Assembly (NCBI RefSeq): GCF_016808335.1
Contig: NC_053138.1
Coordinates: 16,051,900-16,115,899 of the forward strand
DNA length: 64,000 bases
Direction of reading: 5' to 3'
Origin: Panicum virgatum
Lineage: Eukaryota; Streptophyta; Magnoliopsida; Poales; Poaceae
Shown: in pieces, positions 1-11,965 of the stretch
How positions within the stretch are numbered: the first letter of the stretch is position 1
Layout: the number at the start of each line of letters is the position of its first letter
Made by a program: the position numbers and the translations under genes
The notes under the pieces: generated by a model
Told to the model about the DNA's origin: nothing
Databases searched by the model: none
The model's input: only the letters and a program-made list of their open reading frames with translations

Positions 1-1
1 C

Positions 2-331
2 CCTCAAGTGATCATAAATGCTTTCACAGATTCCAAGGTTAGAGCCCTTTCCCCAGGGTTTTACATCGGAAGCACCATGATCCGTGCTCTGCCTCATGTG
101 TACGACGTGTTCAGGAGAAAGCATTTTGTGCCCAGCTTGAGACCATCTTACGTGTATGCGAGCCCTCATGATGATCTCTTCAGCCTCGCATGGGACATTG
201 TGATACCTTGTGGAGCAATACTACTGTCAGTGGTTCTCTTCTTTCAGCAGCGGCTTGGAGGTGCTTTCTTCCTTTGTTCTAAGAACAGAAAGACAAGGGA
301 ATATGAAATGGTGTCCACAGTCAGTTCTTAA
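2..331 (+). CDS. C-terminal part of a DUF2921-like multi-pass membrane protein
   Basis: This is the 3' end of a gene that starts left of the window; the frame is open to the first base and stops with TAA at 329-331. The 109 visible codons read PQVIINAF at the start, then YIGSTMIRALPHVYDVFR, then SLAWDIVIPCGAILLSVV followed by FFQQRLGG, and end in a charged tail. The order (P-Q-I/V-I near a membrane segment, Y-I-G-x-T-x-x-R-x-x-P-H-x-Y-D, W-D-x-x-I-P, Q-Q-R) resembles the C-terminus I recall for plant DUF2921 proteins. These are multi-pass membrane proteins of unknown biochemical role. At least one transmembrane helix (about residues 64-82 of the visible part) is clear. I considered callose synthase and the FLY-type E3 ligases; their C-termini look different. 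The family call is from memory of motif spacing, so it is moderate. Confidence 0.55.
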   Translation, partial: PQVIINAFTDSKVRALSPGFYIGSTMIRALPHVYDVFRRKHFVPSLRPSYVYASPHDDLFSLAWDIVIPCGAILLSVVLFFQQRLGGAFFLCSKNRKTREYEMVSTVSS

Positions 332-1850
332 GAAAAGCTTAGTTGATTCGAAATGGTTTTTACAGTCGGTTCTCGACAAGCTTTACATCATTGTTGCAAA
401 AGAACTATAGAGGGATTTTTACATGCAGACGAAGAAATAGCTGTTCCAGTTGATGTTTGTTTTACAAATGTGCTTGTTTGCAGCAAAAGTTACGTGCATG
501 TATACGAAAGATGATACACAAATTGTGCAAGTTTCGGGCCTTAATTCAGGTTCAGGATGCTTTTACTCTGTTGCAAGTTGCTCTATATTCACATGTGTCA
601 GCATCTCTCTATCTGGGATGTTAATCCGCCTGTTAGTTTGCGCATCAGATCAATTGGGTTGGGTTTTTACCGCATTCCTTCAAAATATAGTTCAAGTTGG
701 GTCTATGTTTGTGTTTCTATTGTTTCAGTTCATTTCCTGTGTGTAAGCTTGATGAGATGTGCTGGTCCGTGGTGGAAAATCCTCATTTGTGGCCTGATCG
801 GAGATGGTCCTTGGTGGCACACACACTTATGTTTTGCCATCGTTGTTGCACGGCGCAACACTAGCGTCCTTAATCGAGCGTGACTCGCATTGCCCACCCT
901 CCCCGAAAGTTCGGCGGGCGCAACTTCATACGCGTAAAGCAAGCTCCGGTCTGATTTGAACGTTGCGAAGCGCTAGAGAATATCTACCTGTGATGACACG
1001 GCGGCAGACCATGGGACTTCCCAAGGTCAGAAGAAGGAACTCGCATGACCGACCAGCGAAGCAGGAGGGGGCAAGGTAACGCCACGGTCGTTTCCAGATG
1101 GTCTCGCTGACTCCAGTAGGCTGATCAATTCACGTGGAACCAAACTTGCAGTTCACTGGAATTTCAGTTGAGTCTGGGCAGACGACTAGCAGTGCAGGTA
1201 CAGGACCGCGGGCTCTCTAGGAACAAACACCACATGCGGTTTGAAACAAAAAGAAAAGACACCACATGACACTGGTCAATCATAAGTCATAACCACTTCC
1301 ACAGGCGGAGAGCTCCCCGCCCCCGCACACCACGGCGCGGCGCGGGCTCCAGCCAATCTGCCCGGCCGAAGCGAAACCCCCTAGAGGCCCAAACCCTCGT
1401 GCCCGGCACCCCGTTTTGGCCCGTCCCCCGCGTCGCTTGACCCGTAGCCAGCCTAGCCGCCTCGCGCTCGCGCGAGCCCCGCCGCGATAGGGCGACAGCG
1501 ACGAGGCCCCCCCGGGACCCAGTCAACCCCCAAACCGCACGTCACTCCACTGACGCGTCCCCCTGCGGCCCTGCCCAGTGCCCACCCCGGGAAACCCCAC
1601 CCGGATGGCGCCCCACCACCCGCGCCGTGAGGCCGCGACCTTGACCAAGGCCGCGCGCGCGCCGTGTCGCTGTCGCGCCATCGCCGCCTGCAGGCTGCGG
1701 CCCGCAGGCATGCTGACCACGCCACGCCACCACACACACTCCCAGTACACGGCGACCAGGGCTCCGCGGCCGAGTCCACACCGCGCCGGGCGGCGAGGCC
1801 GATGGAATAGTGCCGTACCGGGTGGCGGCGCGGTCTCCCTCCCTCGCAAC
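332..1850. other. Spacer: 3' flank of the DUF2921 gene and promoter region of the MACPF gene
   Basis: Positions 332 to about 950 are AT-rich and look like 3' UTR and flank. Positions about 1290-1850 are very GC-rich with long frames on both strands, typical of a grass CpG-rich promoter and 5' UTR rather than coding sequence. A weak TATA-like CTTATAAC lies at 1853-1860. I see no gene. Confidence 0.5.
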
Positions 1851-1926
1851 GGCTTATAACGCCGGGAGAGCGCGCCGCGCGGGGGCAGAGGAGGAGGACG
1901 AACTAGGAAGAGGGGCGGGCGCGACG

Positions 1927-4400
1927 ATGAGGGGGGCCTTGGGCGCGCGGATGACCGCGCAGGGCGCGGCGGATGCGGCCGTGGGCGCGGTCGGGTGCGG
2001 CTACGACCTCACGGGGGACCTCCGCCTGGGCCGCGCCAAGCCGGCTGGGCGGCTGGTGGAGGTCGACGCCGCGCCGGCGCGGGAGCTGCTCCTGCCCGGC
2101 GGGGCCGTCGTCGCCGGCGTGCCCGCCGGGATCGTCGCCGACAAGGGCGAGCGCACGCAGTTCCGCTCCGACGTCCTCTCCTTCGCTCAGGTTCGTGCTT
2201 GAGTTGAGCAGAGCTCCCAGTGACCCAGAGTCTCAGCCCTGACGAGTGGTGTGTGCGTGCGGTGGTCGTCGCGGTCGGCCGCAGATGTCGGAGCAGGTGA
2301 ACCAGTCGCTGTCGCTGGCGGGGAAGATCCCCTCGGGCGCCTACAACGCCATGTTCGACTACCGCGGGTGCTGGCACCGGGACGCCGCCGTCACGCGGAG
2401 CCTCTGCTTCGACGGCCGCTTCGTCGAGCTCTACAGCGTCGAGGCCGTGCGCGCGCAGCTCGCCCTGCAGGACCGCGTCAAGCAGGACCTGCCGCCCTTC
2501 TGGGATCCCCCGGCGCTTGCCGAGTACGCGCTCCGACTCCCCAGTCCCCCCTCCCTCGTCCCGGCCGGCGGCCGCGACGATGCGCGGAGCAAGCAAAACT
2601 GACGCGGTCTCGCCGCTCTCTCTATCACTGCAGGTTCATCGACAAGTACGGCACGCACGTCATCGTCGGGGTGAAGATGGGAGGCAAGGACGTGGTGTGC
2701 GTCAAGCAGCTCAAGGGCTCCAGCCTGACGCAGAGCGACGTGCAGGCCCGGCTCAAGAAGCTCGCCGACGACAAGTTCTCCCACGACGGCGCCGGAGACG
2801 ACAGATTAGCGGCAGCGCACGGGCTAAACGTGAGCGTTCTCTCTGCTCCCGCGTGCACTTCGTTCCAAAGAATTGAATTTGGAGAGTTCATACCTGCCCG
2901 CGTGTGAAACGAATGAATTGAAGAGAGGTCTTGTTGTGTGCTGCAGGGACATAATTTCGGCCCCGGATCAGCTGCCTGGCAGACGTTCAGATCACCCGTC
3001 GTGTCCCACAAGGATGTAAGCAAGCGCTGCTTCTCCCAACGATTTTTTTTTACTGATCACAATGCGATGGCATGGCGCCACCAGCAGCCAGAAATGATAA
3101 TAACCCTGCTGAAATTTGGGCAGGACGTCGTCTGCATCCACATCAGAAGAGGCGGGGTCGACAGCGGCCAGGGCCACGGCAGATGGCTCTCGACGATCAC
3201 CGCCTACCCGGACGTCATCTCGATGTCGTTCGTGCCCATAACCTCCCTGCTGTCCGGCGTTCGAGGCTGCGGGTTCCTGAACCACGCGGTGAATCTCTAC
3301 CTCAGATGTAAGCGTCTCTGCTGCGTTGCATTGCACTGTCACTTTTGTCGGTAAGTCTGATCTGAGCTCGCTTGGGATTCAGTTCAGATGCCTGATCGGC
3401 CGCCCATTTCCTGCTTGTGTTGTGGATTCAGACAAACCGCCGATAGAGGAGCTCCAGCAGTTTCTGGAGTTCCAGGTGCCGCGGCACTGGGCACCGGAGT
3501 TCGGCGAGCTTCCCCTTTGCCTCCAGAGGAGGAAGAACAGCTTGCCGTCTCTTCAGTTCACCCTCATGGGCCCTAAGCTTCATGTCAACACTGCCAAGGT
3601 AGCCATCAAGCGCGGCATCCCCCTGTGCCGTGTTCGCAACCTGACGCCTTGATCACCATTCCTGTTTGGGGAACTCAAACCAGATCATCATGCAGGTCGA
3701 TTCCGGCAACCGGCCGGTGACCGGCATCAGGCTCTTCTTGGAAGGCAAGAGGAACGACCGGCTGGGCGTCCACCTGCAGCACCTGTCGGTGACGCCGAGC
3801 ACGATCACGGTGGTCGGCGAGGCCGCGTCGGCCGAGGACGCGGCCGTGAACGAGCGCGACTACATCGAGACCGTCAGGTCGCCGCTGCTCTCGCACGTCT
3901 GCACGGCGCCGGTGCAGTATAGCGGCGCGCGGATCGGCGACTGCGCGGCGATCGTGACCCGGGCGTGGCTGGAGGTGCGGGACACCTGCTGCCTCAAGAA
4001 GGTGCTCTTCCTGCGGCTCGGCTTCTCGGGCGCCGCGGCCATGAGGATACGGCGGTCCGAGTGGGACGGGCCCTCCGCCGTGCCCCGCAAGTCCGGCTCG
4101 CTGTCGGCGAGGCTCAGCGCGGCGCTGTCCGGCGGCCTGGCGCAGGCGCCGCCGCCCGCCGCGGAGCAGGAGGAGAAGGTGGAGGTGAACTCCGCCATAT
4201 TCCCCAAGGGCCCGCCGGTGCCGCTCCCGGTGCAAAAGATGGCGAGGCACGTGGACACCACCGAGGTGATGAGGGGCCCCGACGACCAGCCGGGGTACTG
4301 GGTGGTCACCGGCGCGAAGCTGTGCGTTGAGGGCGGCAAGGTCGCGCTCAAGGTCAAGTACTCGCTGCTCATCGCGGTGCAGGAGGACACTGACGTCTGA
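1927..4400 (+). CDS. MACPF-domain protein of the plant CAD1/NSL1 family (7 exons)
   Basis: Exons I place at 1927-2190, 2285-2523, 2634-2829, 2947-3015, 3124-3307, 3432-3598 and 3696-4400. All introns are GT-AG, phases agree, and the sum is 1824 nt (607 residues), close to the roughly 600 residues usual for the family. The N-terminus has the family motif GCGYDLTGDLRLGR. The MACPF signature is YGTHVIVGVKMGGKD around residues 173-187. Later come the conserved FVPITSLL and YKPPIEELQQFLEFQVPRHW, and a C-terminal region with PVTGIRLFLEGKRNDRLGVH and PGYWVVTGAKLCVEGGK. Plant members (CAD1, NSL1 and paralogs) restrain salicylic-acid-linked cell death in Arabidopsis; their pore-forming activity is unproven. 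The start is the first ATG in the frame with the family N-terminus. The exon-4 region is shorter than the rest and splice sites there rest on frame alone. Known: family role. Inferred: exon borders. Confidence 0.9.
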
Positions 4401-5828
4401 CGGCTTCATTGCCGGTGATCGCTGCCTCCTCGGCTTCTCTGTTTTTGTGTATGGTTTGCGGTTTGCCTAGTGTTTAGCGTGCAGTTCAGTCGTCCGAGCG
4501 GTGTAAATGGTGCAGAGGGCGGCGCATTCTGCTTACAGAGATGTTGTAGTTGTACAGAACATACAGAGTGCCTACAGAACCGGGCTCTGTTTGCATGCAA
4601 AGTATTTTTAGAGTATTGGACACATAATACGGTTTTGCAAAATTCTTTGGTTTTCGAAAGCTGATGGGTTTTAGGATTCAACAAACCTTCTGATTTTGAA
4701 TACTGTGGTGTTGTCATAGTCTAAGTCTTTTTTGGAGTTTTGAAAACGGACCTCTTTATTGCATTTGCAAGATCAAAAGACGATTTTGATGTGTTGGTTG
4801 GTTGCTTTTTTTTTCTTTTGATCTAATTTGTGTGACTAGCAAATTTCTTGTTGTTCAGCCATTTATTCAAGCGTCACGATGAGATCCTAATTCCAAAACC
4901 TGCAGCCTATCCTGAAAATATAATTTTGCATCTATTATCTTAATACAATAATACGGTAGAGTTAAAAGAAGCCACCACATTGCTTTAATAAAAAAAATAA
5001 AAATATACACCATTGAATTTTATAAAGATCTAACGGTCTGATGTACATGCTAATTTGTATTTACTTCGTATATATATTGGTATGTCAAGAAGTCATCGGA
5101 CAAAGGGAAAGAGAAAAGAGAACTACTATGTGGATACACACTAGGGCTTAAAATATACTAGCCCTGGTGCCTGAGCATCACTATTATTCCATCTAAAATT
5201 GAAACTTCAGACAAAATATCCAACAAAAATAAATAATCAAAAGGTGGAATGATCAATGTTAAGAAAAATAATAATATAGTTACAATTTCATGGTATATTG
5301 ATATGTTGTTAATATTTAATTTTTTTCTTCAGCCATCGAAACATGTTTTGGTTATCATATAGGTAAAATCATTGTTCTAGGTGTGTGAAGAAATAGCGCC
5401 TTTAGAAAAAGACCTATGAAGCATTTGTCTGTATGAGCAAATAGCAAATTTTTAGATGAGTTTGTGTATGCGTAGGCTATGTTCTTTACGGGATTAGGTG
5501 AAAACAAAGAAAGTCAAACAAAGATATTTGTATATGTATTTATACCAATTTAATCTTATATGGACCGGTGATATAGATTATTGCATTTGAGATACACATG
5601 TCATGCATTAACATCATATAGTTTATGATCTCTACAGACCGAGATAACATTACTAAAATATTTTATGGAGAAAAAAATACCGAAGCCAAAGATGTCGGAG
5701 GTGTGGGATGTGCCCGGCCGGTTTGTCTTTGGAACATAACAGAAGGCAATCGAGAGATATACTCCTACGAATTGCATGCATAGGAACCGGATCTGAAACG
5801 CATTCAGCCATTCGGGTTATATTCACTA
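4401..5828. other. AT-rich spacer, 3' flank of the MACPF gene
   Basis: The first 300 bases are likely 3' UTR. The rest is AT-rich with only short frames. I recognise no gene or intact element. Confidence 0.5.
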
Positions 5829-5957
5829 TGTTCGGCTGACCGTGGCTGGTGGTTGGTGCTGATTTATTGTGAGAAAAAAGTATTACTGACTGGTTAGTAA
5901 CTGGTGACTGGTGCTTGGTGTGAGAGAAAAATATTATTGGCTGATTGAAGCGAACAG
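5829..5957. mobile_element. MITE-like short element, diverged
   Basis: The ends TGTTCGGCTGA and its rough inverse TGAAGCGAACAG frame about 130 bases. The inside has GCTGATTTATTGTGAGAAAA and an imperfect copy of it, a layout common to a short grass MITE family with CTGTTCGCT-type ends. No clear target duplication. Could also be chance similarity. Confidence 0.4.
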
Positions 5958-6008
5958 AGTGATTCGCTTGGCCACTCGCTCCCTCCATCCACCAGCTCTC
6001 CGGGCTAC

Positions 6009-6485
6009 GTTTTTTTGATATAACAGGAGGGGTTTCCCCTACTGATTATAAATATAAAAGAAGCAACCAAAATGTGTTTACAGAGGAAGCTCAGGAAACA
6101 AAGAAAGAAATGAAGAAAATTAACTCAATTACAAGTGTTTCTATCCATTCCAACATTACATCTTTCCATCTCGCCTTTGCTCGGAGGATAACAAGAGTAA
6201 ATTCTTTCCTGAAGTTCTAAAGACACCTTTTCCGAAGATGGTGAAACTCCCTTGAAAATATAGTAATTTCTTTGCATCCAAATGCTTCAGAAAAAAGAAT
6301 GGTGATATCCATGTAAAATGGAAGTTGAAGCCGAGTCTTGATCTTTTCCAAAACTAGAAAGGGGTCAGTTTCCACAAAGATCACATTAAGTTTAATTCAG
6401 CAAACTTGTGCAAAAAGACAGGCTAAGAATAGATGGGAGAGCGTTTCCTCAACATCAAGTGTGATTCATTTGGCGGCTCTTACAT
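6009..6485 (-). pseudogene. 3' fragment of an L1-type LINE (zf-RVT end of ORF2)
   Basis: Read on the minus strand, the stretch carries a degraded LINE C-terminus: VEETLSHLFLACLFAQVCW is the characteristic zf-RVT tail (E-x-x-x-H-L-F-x-x-C-x-F-A). It is followed by a stop-broken region with KARWKDVMLEWIETLVIEL. It ends in the usual grass LINE 3' UTR (GGGGAAACCCCTCCTGTTAT) and a poly-A seen as T7 at 6009-6015 on the plus strand. In-frame stops (for example right before ITLDVEE) show it is dead. It is a typical 5'-truncated copy. Confidence 0.75.
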
Positions 6486-6639
6486 TTTTTATTTAAGTCC
6501 AAACTAGCACTAGCGTGTCAGACCGCGTAGTGTGCCATGTAGTCAAATATGGTAAAAATGTAAGTGCCCCGAAATAAGAATGTTAAAGTCTAAATGTTAT
6601 TTTAAGACTGATAATTGTCATCTGTAAATACTTAAAAAA

Positions 6640-6855
6640 AACCCTCCCTTCCGCTCGCGCGGTCGCTCCCATCGAGCCCTGTCCTCCGACCAAGGGTCCC
6701 TCCGGGCCTTCTTCCGCCGGAGGGGGGCACGACACCTGCCCCGCCGACAGTGGAAGGGATTCCTCCTGTCGTCGTCGTCCTACTCCTCCTCGGCGCTGGT
6801 GGACTGCCGCGGGGAGAGGGTTCCTCGGAGTTTGGGTCGGTTTCTTGTGCACTTG
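6640..6855 (+). other. Possible 5' UTR leader exon of the gene at 8677
   Basis: GC-rich block in an AT-rich region that ends with a good donor, CACTTG/GTAAGGAACC at 6856. The next strong acceptor upstream of the ATG at 8677 is TTGATTGCCAG/TTG, giving an exon start at 8658. A leader intron of about 1.8 kb would join them. This is inference from splice sites and base composition only; an RNA read across 6855/8658 would settle it. Confidence 0.35.
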
Positions 6856-8362
6856 GTAAGGAACCCTAACTTGCTTGGTTGTTTGGACGGGTCTTGCGTC
6901 CTGTTGTGCGGGATCTTTTCTGTGATGCCACCTCTGTGCGATCAAATTCAGATCTAGCTGATCCAACCCGCATTCTTTGTTGCGAAATCCTTTACTACGT
7001 TGAGCGGTGGAGGGTTACTGTTAGAAGCTAGTAAATTTGCAAAGAAATCTGTGGATTCAACTCGATCCCCACGGTCACACGGCCCATGTTTGGGTGGAGA
7101 TAGACCAAAAGTGATCTGCTTGTTTTGTGCTGCTGTGCTCGTGGCTAAAAAAAAACTCGACCTGCAAGTGGCAAGCTGCCCTCCGAGCATTAAGGCAAGA
7201 AGACCTCTCATACAGTCCAAGAAAACCTTGAACCCCTGCCCCACCCTTACCCTACCCTTGCATAGGGGTGCTGTAACCCAACCGTAACCCATGTGAAAGG
7301 GGGCCAGGGTGAGCTGGGACTTGTTTCCATGTGCTTTGGCGTGTAGGCAGGCGAGGGGATTTTTTTTACCTCAGTCTGAAATTCGCTCTCGCTGGGAGTT
7401 GAAGAGTGCTACTGAGGCCACCTAACCAATCCGGCTAGGCACCTGTTCGCGTGCTCGTGGCTGCATAACGTTCTTACGCCTGAATCATCTGATAACTTGC
7501 TCAATTGGCACGAACGTTACTAGTCTGGTACAATGATCTTGGCATCTATTATCATTGTTCACCAAATCCTGAAAAGGCTGAAAGCATCAATTCATACTTC
7601 ATTGCAAAATGTGCACTGTAGGATTTTTCTCTCTCTCAATGTCTTGTTTATGTTGAGTGAAATCTGCATAATTGTCCATAATTGTTGACCTGTTTCATGC
7701 AAAATTGCTTATTACCTTCTTAATTTATTCCAGCAATTTGTTGCTTGATTAAAAAAAAAACTTCTTTCCCAAACTAGCACCACCAGTACCAGTTACAAGT
7801 TGGGGTGTTTCAAATATCACTCCTGCTCAACATGAAGTCCAGCTCTTATAGTAAAAGAGAAGATAGTATTTTTGAAACATGATAAGAAAATGAACTTTTT
7901 TTTTGTGGTAAGCACACAGTTCTTGTGGTATGGAAGACTATAGTATTTTTGAAACGTGATAAGAAAATGAACTTTTTTTTGTGGTAAGCACACAGTTCTT
8001 GTGGTATGGAAGATCCAGTCGGACTTGGTCCATGCACATAATGCTTCTGACTTGATACATTGTAACATTAATCAAACATGTTAGCAGTTCATCCGTGGGA
8101 TATAAAATTTAGTCCTGATGTCCAATGAATACCCCTGTAAGAAATTATTTTGACACTTTAGTTAGTAATCATCATTATTGTACTGCAAAAAGACAGAAGT
8201 GTCTGCAGTTTACATGTCAAATTGTGCTTCCACAATTCTCTGTGGGCATGTTGGGGCTAGATTTCATGCTGATTGGGTTACAGAAGGAAAACTGTGGTGT
8301 TCCAATTCAGACTATGAAGCAGCATGCGTGACCTATATGACAGTATTAATCTCTTAAGGTTA
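6856..8362. other. Probable leader intron, no coding gene seen
   Basis: AT-rich sequence without convincing coding frames, containing the 77-bp tandem duplication listed separately. Confidence 0.4.
7864..8017. repeat. 77-bp tandem duplication, two copies
   Basis: Copy 1 begins at 7864 and copy 2 at 7941, both starting TAGTATTTTTGAAAC and ending near GTGGTATGGAAGA. The copies differ at a few positions (CATGATAAG versus CGTGATAAG, T-run length), so the duplication is recent but not new. Confidence 0.85.
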
Positions 8363-8522
8363 GGCCTTGTTTGGATAACACAACTCCCTCACAATACATG
8401 TGGAGTTGAGTGGAAAATCAACAAATTTTCCTACCAGTCCCTCTGAATACACATGTATTGGATGGGATTATTCTCTAACCAAACAAAGCATGTAATGTTT
8501 TCCATTATCCAAACAAGTTCTA
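8363..8522. mobile_element. Tourist-like MITE of about 160 bp
   Basis: Inverted ends GGCCTTGTTTGGATAA and TTATCCAAACAAGTTC flank about 160 bases, with TA-containing bases just outside. The length and the TTGTTTGGAT ends fit grass MITEs. It sits in the probable leader intron. Confidence 0.6.
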
Positions 8523-8676
8523 ATTGGATGGGACATGTAGTGAACTTTGATGTTTCATAAATATAACTCATAAGTAATGTGCCATTAATATTTCTGTTTA
8601 TTTCATTTGATATTATCTTATTTCTAATTACTAAATATTTTATTTCTTGATTGCCAGTTGAACTTTGATTTAGACT

Positions 8677-9869
8677 ATGGATCTGGAGACAGAGAATTGT
8701 CTTGCTTCTTTACTACTTGAAGAGGCGCGGAGATTACAGTTAGAAGCTGACAGGGAAGGTGTTCATGCATATCTTCGAAAGCCTAATGTAAGGCATCGTC
8801 CAAACTCTCGGTTCCTCATGGCTACAGTTCGGGGAGTTCAGCAAGGTTAGCATTGTGCTCCTTTGAAATGCCCTTGTGTGATTTACTTGATTGGTGCAGC
8901 TTTATTTTGAGTTTATTGAATCATTTGTCAATCTTTTTCTATATTTTTCTGTGTGCAATCGTTCAAGAAGAAAAAGTAGAAAACAATAAAACAGTTGCAA
9001 TCATGTGGCCTTTTAAAGCTCTACTTTGCTCTTGCTTCCTGTGGAGGACTCGTTACATTTTTTTTCTTCAAATCACACCAAGTAGTTCTTTCATACATTT
9101 TTCTGTATTGAAACAAGCGGCTGACCTGCAGCAAACCATGCTGTGGAGGTCAATGAAATGTGGCGTGCCAGGGAAAAAGAACTTGAGTTGGAGTCAAAGA
9201 CGAAAAGCAGAAGTAGCAAGAGTAAAGATCTTGATGACTCTAGAGGTGAGAAGCGTCAAAGTGACTCAAGAAACCATAGCTCCAGCTCAAGGGTTGAACA
9301 AGAAGGGATCACTTATAGTAATTCCTACTCAGACCAGGAGGATGGTCTGAGGGATGATGAAATTGAAAGATTTCTTCAGTCAAGGTCAGTTATGATATTT
9401 GGTATCTTCTTTTCTTTCCATTTTTCTAGATGGAGACATGTAACTAAGTATTCTTTTTACTCTGGTGATCTTATGAAAAGCATGTAATCTGTCCACCTCC
9501 TGATAGTAGCACATTATTCTATTCATAGGTGCTTGTGTTACTTTTCTGCAACTGTTGGTAACATGTGCAATTTGTTGCTATTTTATTAGGGTGAAGCGAG
9601 GACGTGGGGCTGTTGGCTCTAGGATGGACGAGCCTGGTCCATACCTTCATTTGTTGTTCCATCATAAAGACGAGCCTAGTCCTGACATACGGGTGGAAGA
9701 AAAATGGGAACGCCGAGTGCAAGGCCCAGAGAAGCCTTCGTTTTTGGGATCCAAGTCTCCTGATGATTATTTGCATAAAGCGTTGGATAGAAAGCAATCA
9801 AGCTCTGAACCACAGAGCAAGAAAGAAAAGAAAAGGAGATCAGAGAAAAAAGATAAGGGAAAGAGATAA
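8677..9869 (+). CDS. Lys/Arg/Ser-rich protein of unknown function, conserved in plants (3 exons)
   Basis: Exons 8677-8845, 9132-9384 and 9590-9869, all GT-AG, sum to 702 nt (233 residues). The N-terminus, ETENCLASLLLEEARRLQLE, is followed by GVHAYLRKPNVRHRPNSRFL and, across the first junction, QQANHAVEVNEMWRARE. The middle is Ser/Lys-rich and probably disordered. The last exon has GRGAVGSRMDEPGPYLHL and ends in a run of Lys/Arg/Glu that looks like a nuclear localisation signal. I recognise it as a plant-wide protein without assigned function; a nuclear or RNA-linked role is only inferred from composition. The start is the first ATG after a good acceptor. Downstream of the TAA the same frame continues, after one more TAA, into a Lys/His-rich stretch to 9944, suggesting a shortened tail (see findings). 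Confidence 0.8.
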
Positions 9870-9944
9870 AAATAAGGAAAAGTACACAAGAAGAAATTCA
9901 AACATCGCGATCGTCACCACCACAAAAGCCAAAGAAGGGAGTGA

Positions 9945-11965
9945 TGTGCGTGTTTGCTAAACAGGAAATTGTACACAATGGTTTTGCCCTTAAAGAGGCA
10001 GCTAGTTGGTTGTTGCTGTGACTTGAAATTTGTTTGTATGGAAAATCAACAGTGCAGAATGGACTGCAGTTCATATAGAGTTCCGTTGCATAGTTGTGGT
10101 GTTGAAGTCTAGCCTTTATCCTAACATGATTAATTTAACATCTAAAAGAGCATTATGTTTCTTTGGCTGGCACAAATAACATGTCCAACTTGGCAACATC
10201 TGTGTATTGGATGAGCTGGCATGGCAACCTATTAATTACGTGGTTCGTAGGTTAATAAACGTGCTCAATAATTTGTTCACTGTCGGATAGCATTCACGGA
10301 TTTGGCAGCGCAACTTGTCTGCTTATACTGAATATTACAATTGACAGCAACTGGCCGTCAATGTTTGAGATCAACACCATCTTGTGAGATCTTTTTAATT
10401 CTTCCAAAATGGACATAAAATTCGTAGCATGGATCTTCAAATGAACTAGTTACATTGGCTTTAGAAATTCTCCCAGTTTCCCGATTTATGATTGATGTCC
10501 TTTCAGAACCCAAGTAGGCGATATATCCAGTGTGATGTACATGCTTCAATGCATTGGTGTGTTTGGAGAATTGGAGAGAGTATAATGCCATCAGGAAAAA
10601 AAAAAGATGCAGACATACCCTTAAAAAAATGGTGTTGTCGGATCATTCAGATCCCGCAGGAATACAGAACATTAAATATGAAATTTCAATTCAGAATTAT
10701 TTTACAGGGCTAACTCTTGAACCATACCACTGAAAGATAGTGTGTTTGTTCTTATGTGGTAGTGCAAAGACTTTACAACATTACCACAACTCAAAAATCC
10801 TCGAAACAAAAGAAAATCATCCTCTAATTCTGAAGACTGAAGCCATGCAATCTATGGTCTCTGTACAGTATAATGCCATCGAATGTAATGGACTGAAAAA
10901 AAGAACTACCTGCAACGGACGATGGAAAAAGCATTAGATAAAGTCAAAAACTTGCAACAAGGAAAGACAAACAGAATGTCTTTGTGTTAACAGTAATTTC
11001 CAGCAAACAGCAGTTGATAAAATTGATCTGAAGACATTTTTCACACAGGCACACAGCCATACAGAATGTGCACGATTCCAAAAACCATGAAATGTTGTGC
11101 AGTAAGAAATATAAAGATGGCTTCAGCACATGCGTTGAAACTAGTGATGTTCAGGAGTAGCTGTTCCAGCTGCTTCCACTGAAAGTCAGATCATTCGAAT
11201 GTGCAGTGTTTCATTAGGCCGAACAGAATTTAAGAGATGATTGGAACACAATATGGATCAAGAGGTGGGCTGATGCTTTCCCGTTCCTTACACTTCAAGT
11301 AATAAAGCATGTTTTTCTTTTTGAGGGAACCAAATCCGGTGTTCGTTAGCCAGGAAGCTTAGTAGCTACCTATAACTAGCTCTCGTAAATAATTTGGAAA
11401 ACTTGTCACTATCCAATGTGAAAACCAAATGTTAATTCCCATCCAATGCGCATAATAAGTTAATCACACAAGAATAAATGACAGTACTCTCAATAGAGGA
11501 TTTCCCAGCTGCACTGCTTATTTTTGTCCTCGCCAACCACAGTTGCTCATATTGAAGTATTCTGCTAAAATTATGTAGAAAATTCCAGTATGATAAATCC
11601 TGACCAGACATGACCCTGACATCAAGTTTCTTTTGTGAAAGAAAGTCATGATGTCTACTTCACTTAAACCTAAAACAAAAATGAAATGTTCCCCCATACA
11701 TCTTTGCTGCCATTTTTTAGTACTATTGATAATCCAAACTGAGAAAAATATTTAAAATTTCAGGATGAACAACAGGAGCTGTCAACAATAGATATGCACA
11801 CTCCATAGCACAAACTACTGCAAAAGGAAAGAACTGTGATCTGCCAGTTTCCCAATTTCGGAACTCAGAAGTATCATCAGACGGGAAACCACAAGAAACC
11901 ACAGAGAAATTCAGAAGCATTATCACCTACCTGCAGGAACGAATGAATCAACTGCGTCGAACAAC
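9945..11965. other. 3' UTR and AT-rich spacer
   Basis: The first few hundred bases are probably the 3' UTR of the preceding gene. The rest contains only short frames on both strands. I see no recognisable gene or element. Confidence 0.45.

Noticed and set aside
1287..1859. Several 80-110-codon frames on both strands upstream of the MACPF gene
   Set aside because: All in a very GC-rich promoter where stops are rare; no protein-like composition (Arg/Gly/Pro/Ala runs) and no family.
3675..4409. 244-codon minus-strand frame opposite the last MACPF exon
   Set aside because: Antisense shadow of a GC-rich exon, rich in Arg, His and Leu; the plus strand encodes the known family.
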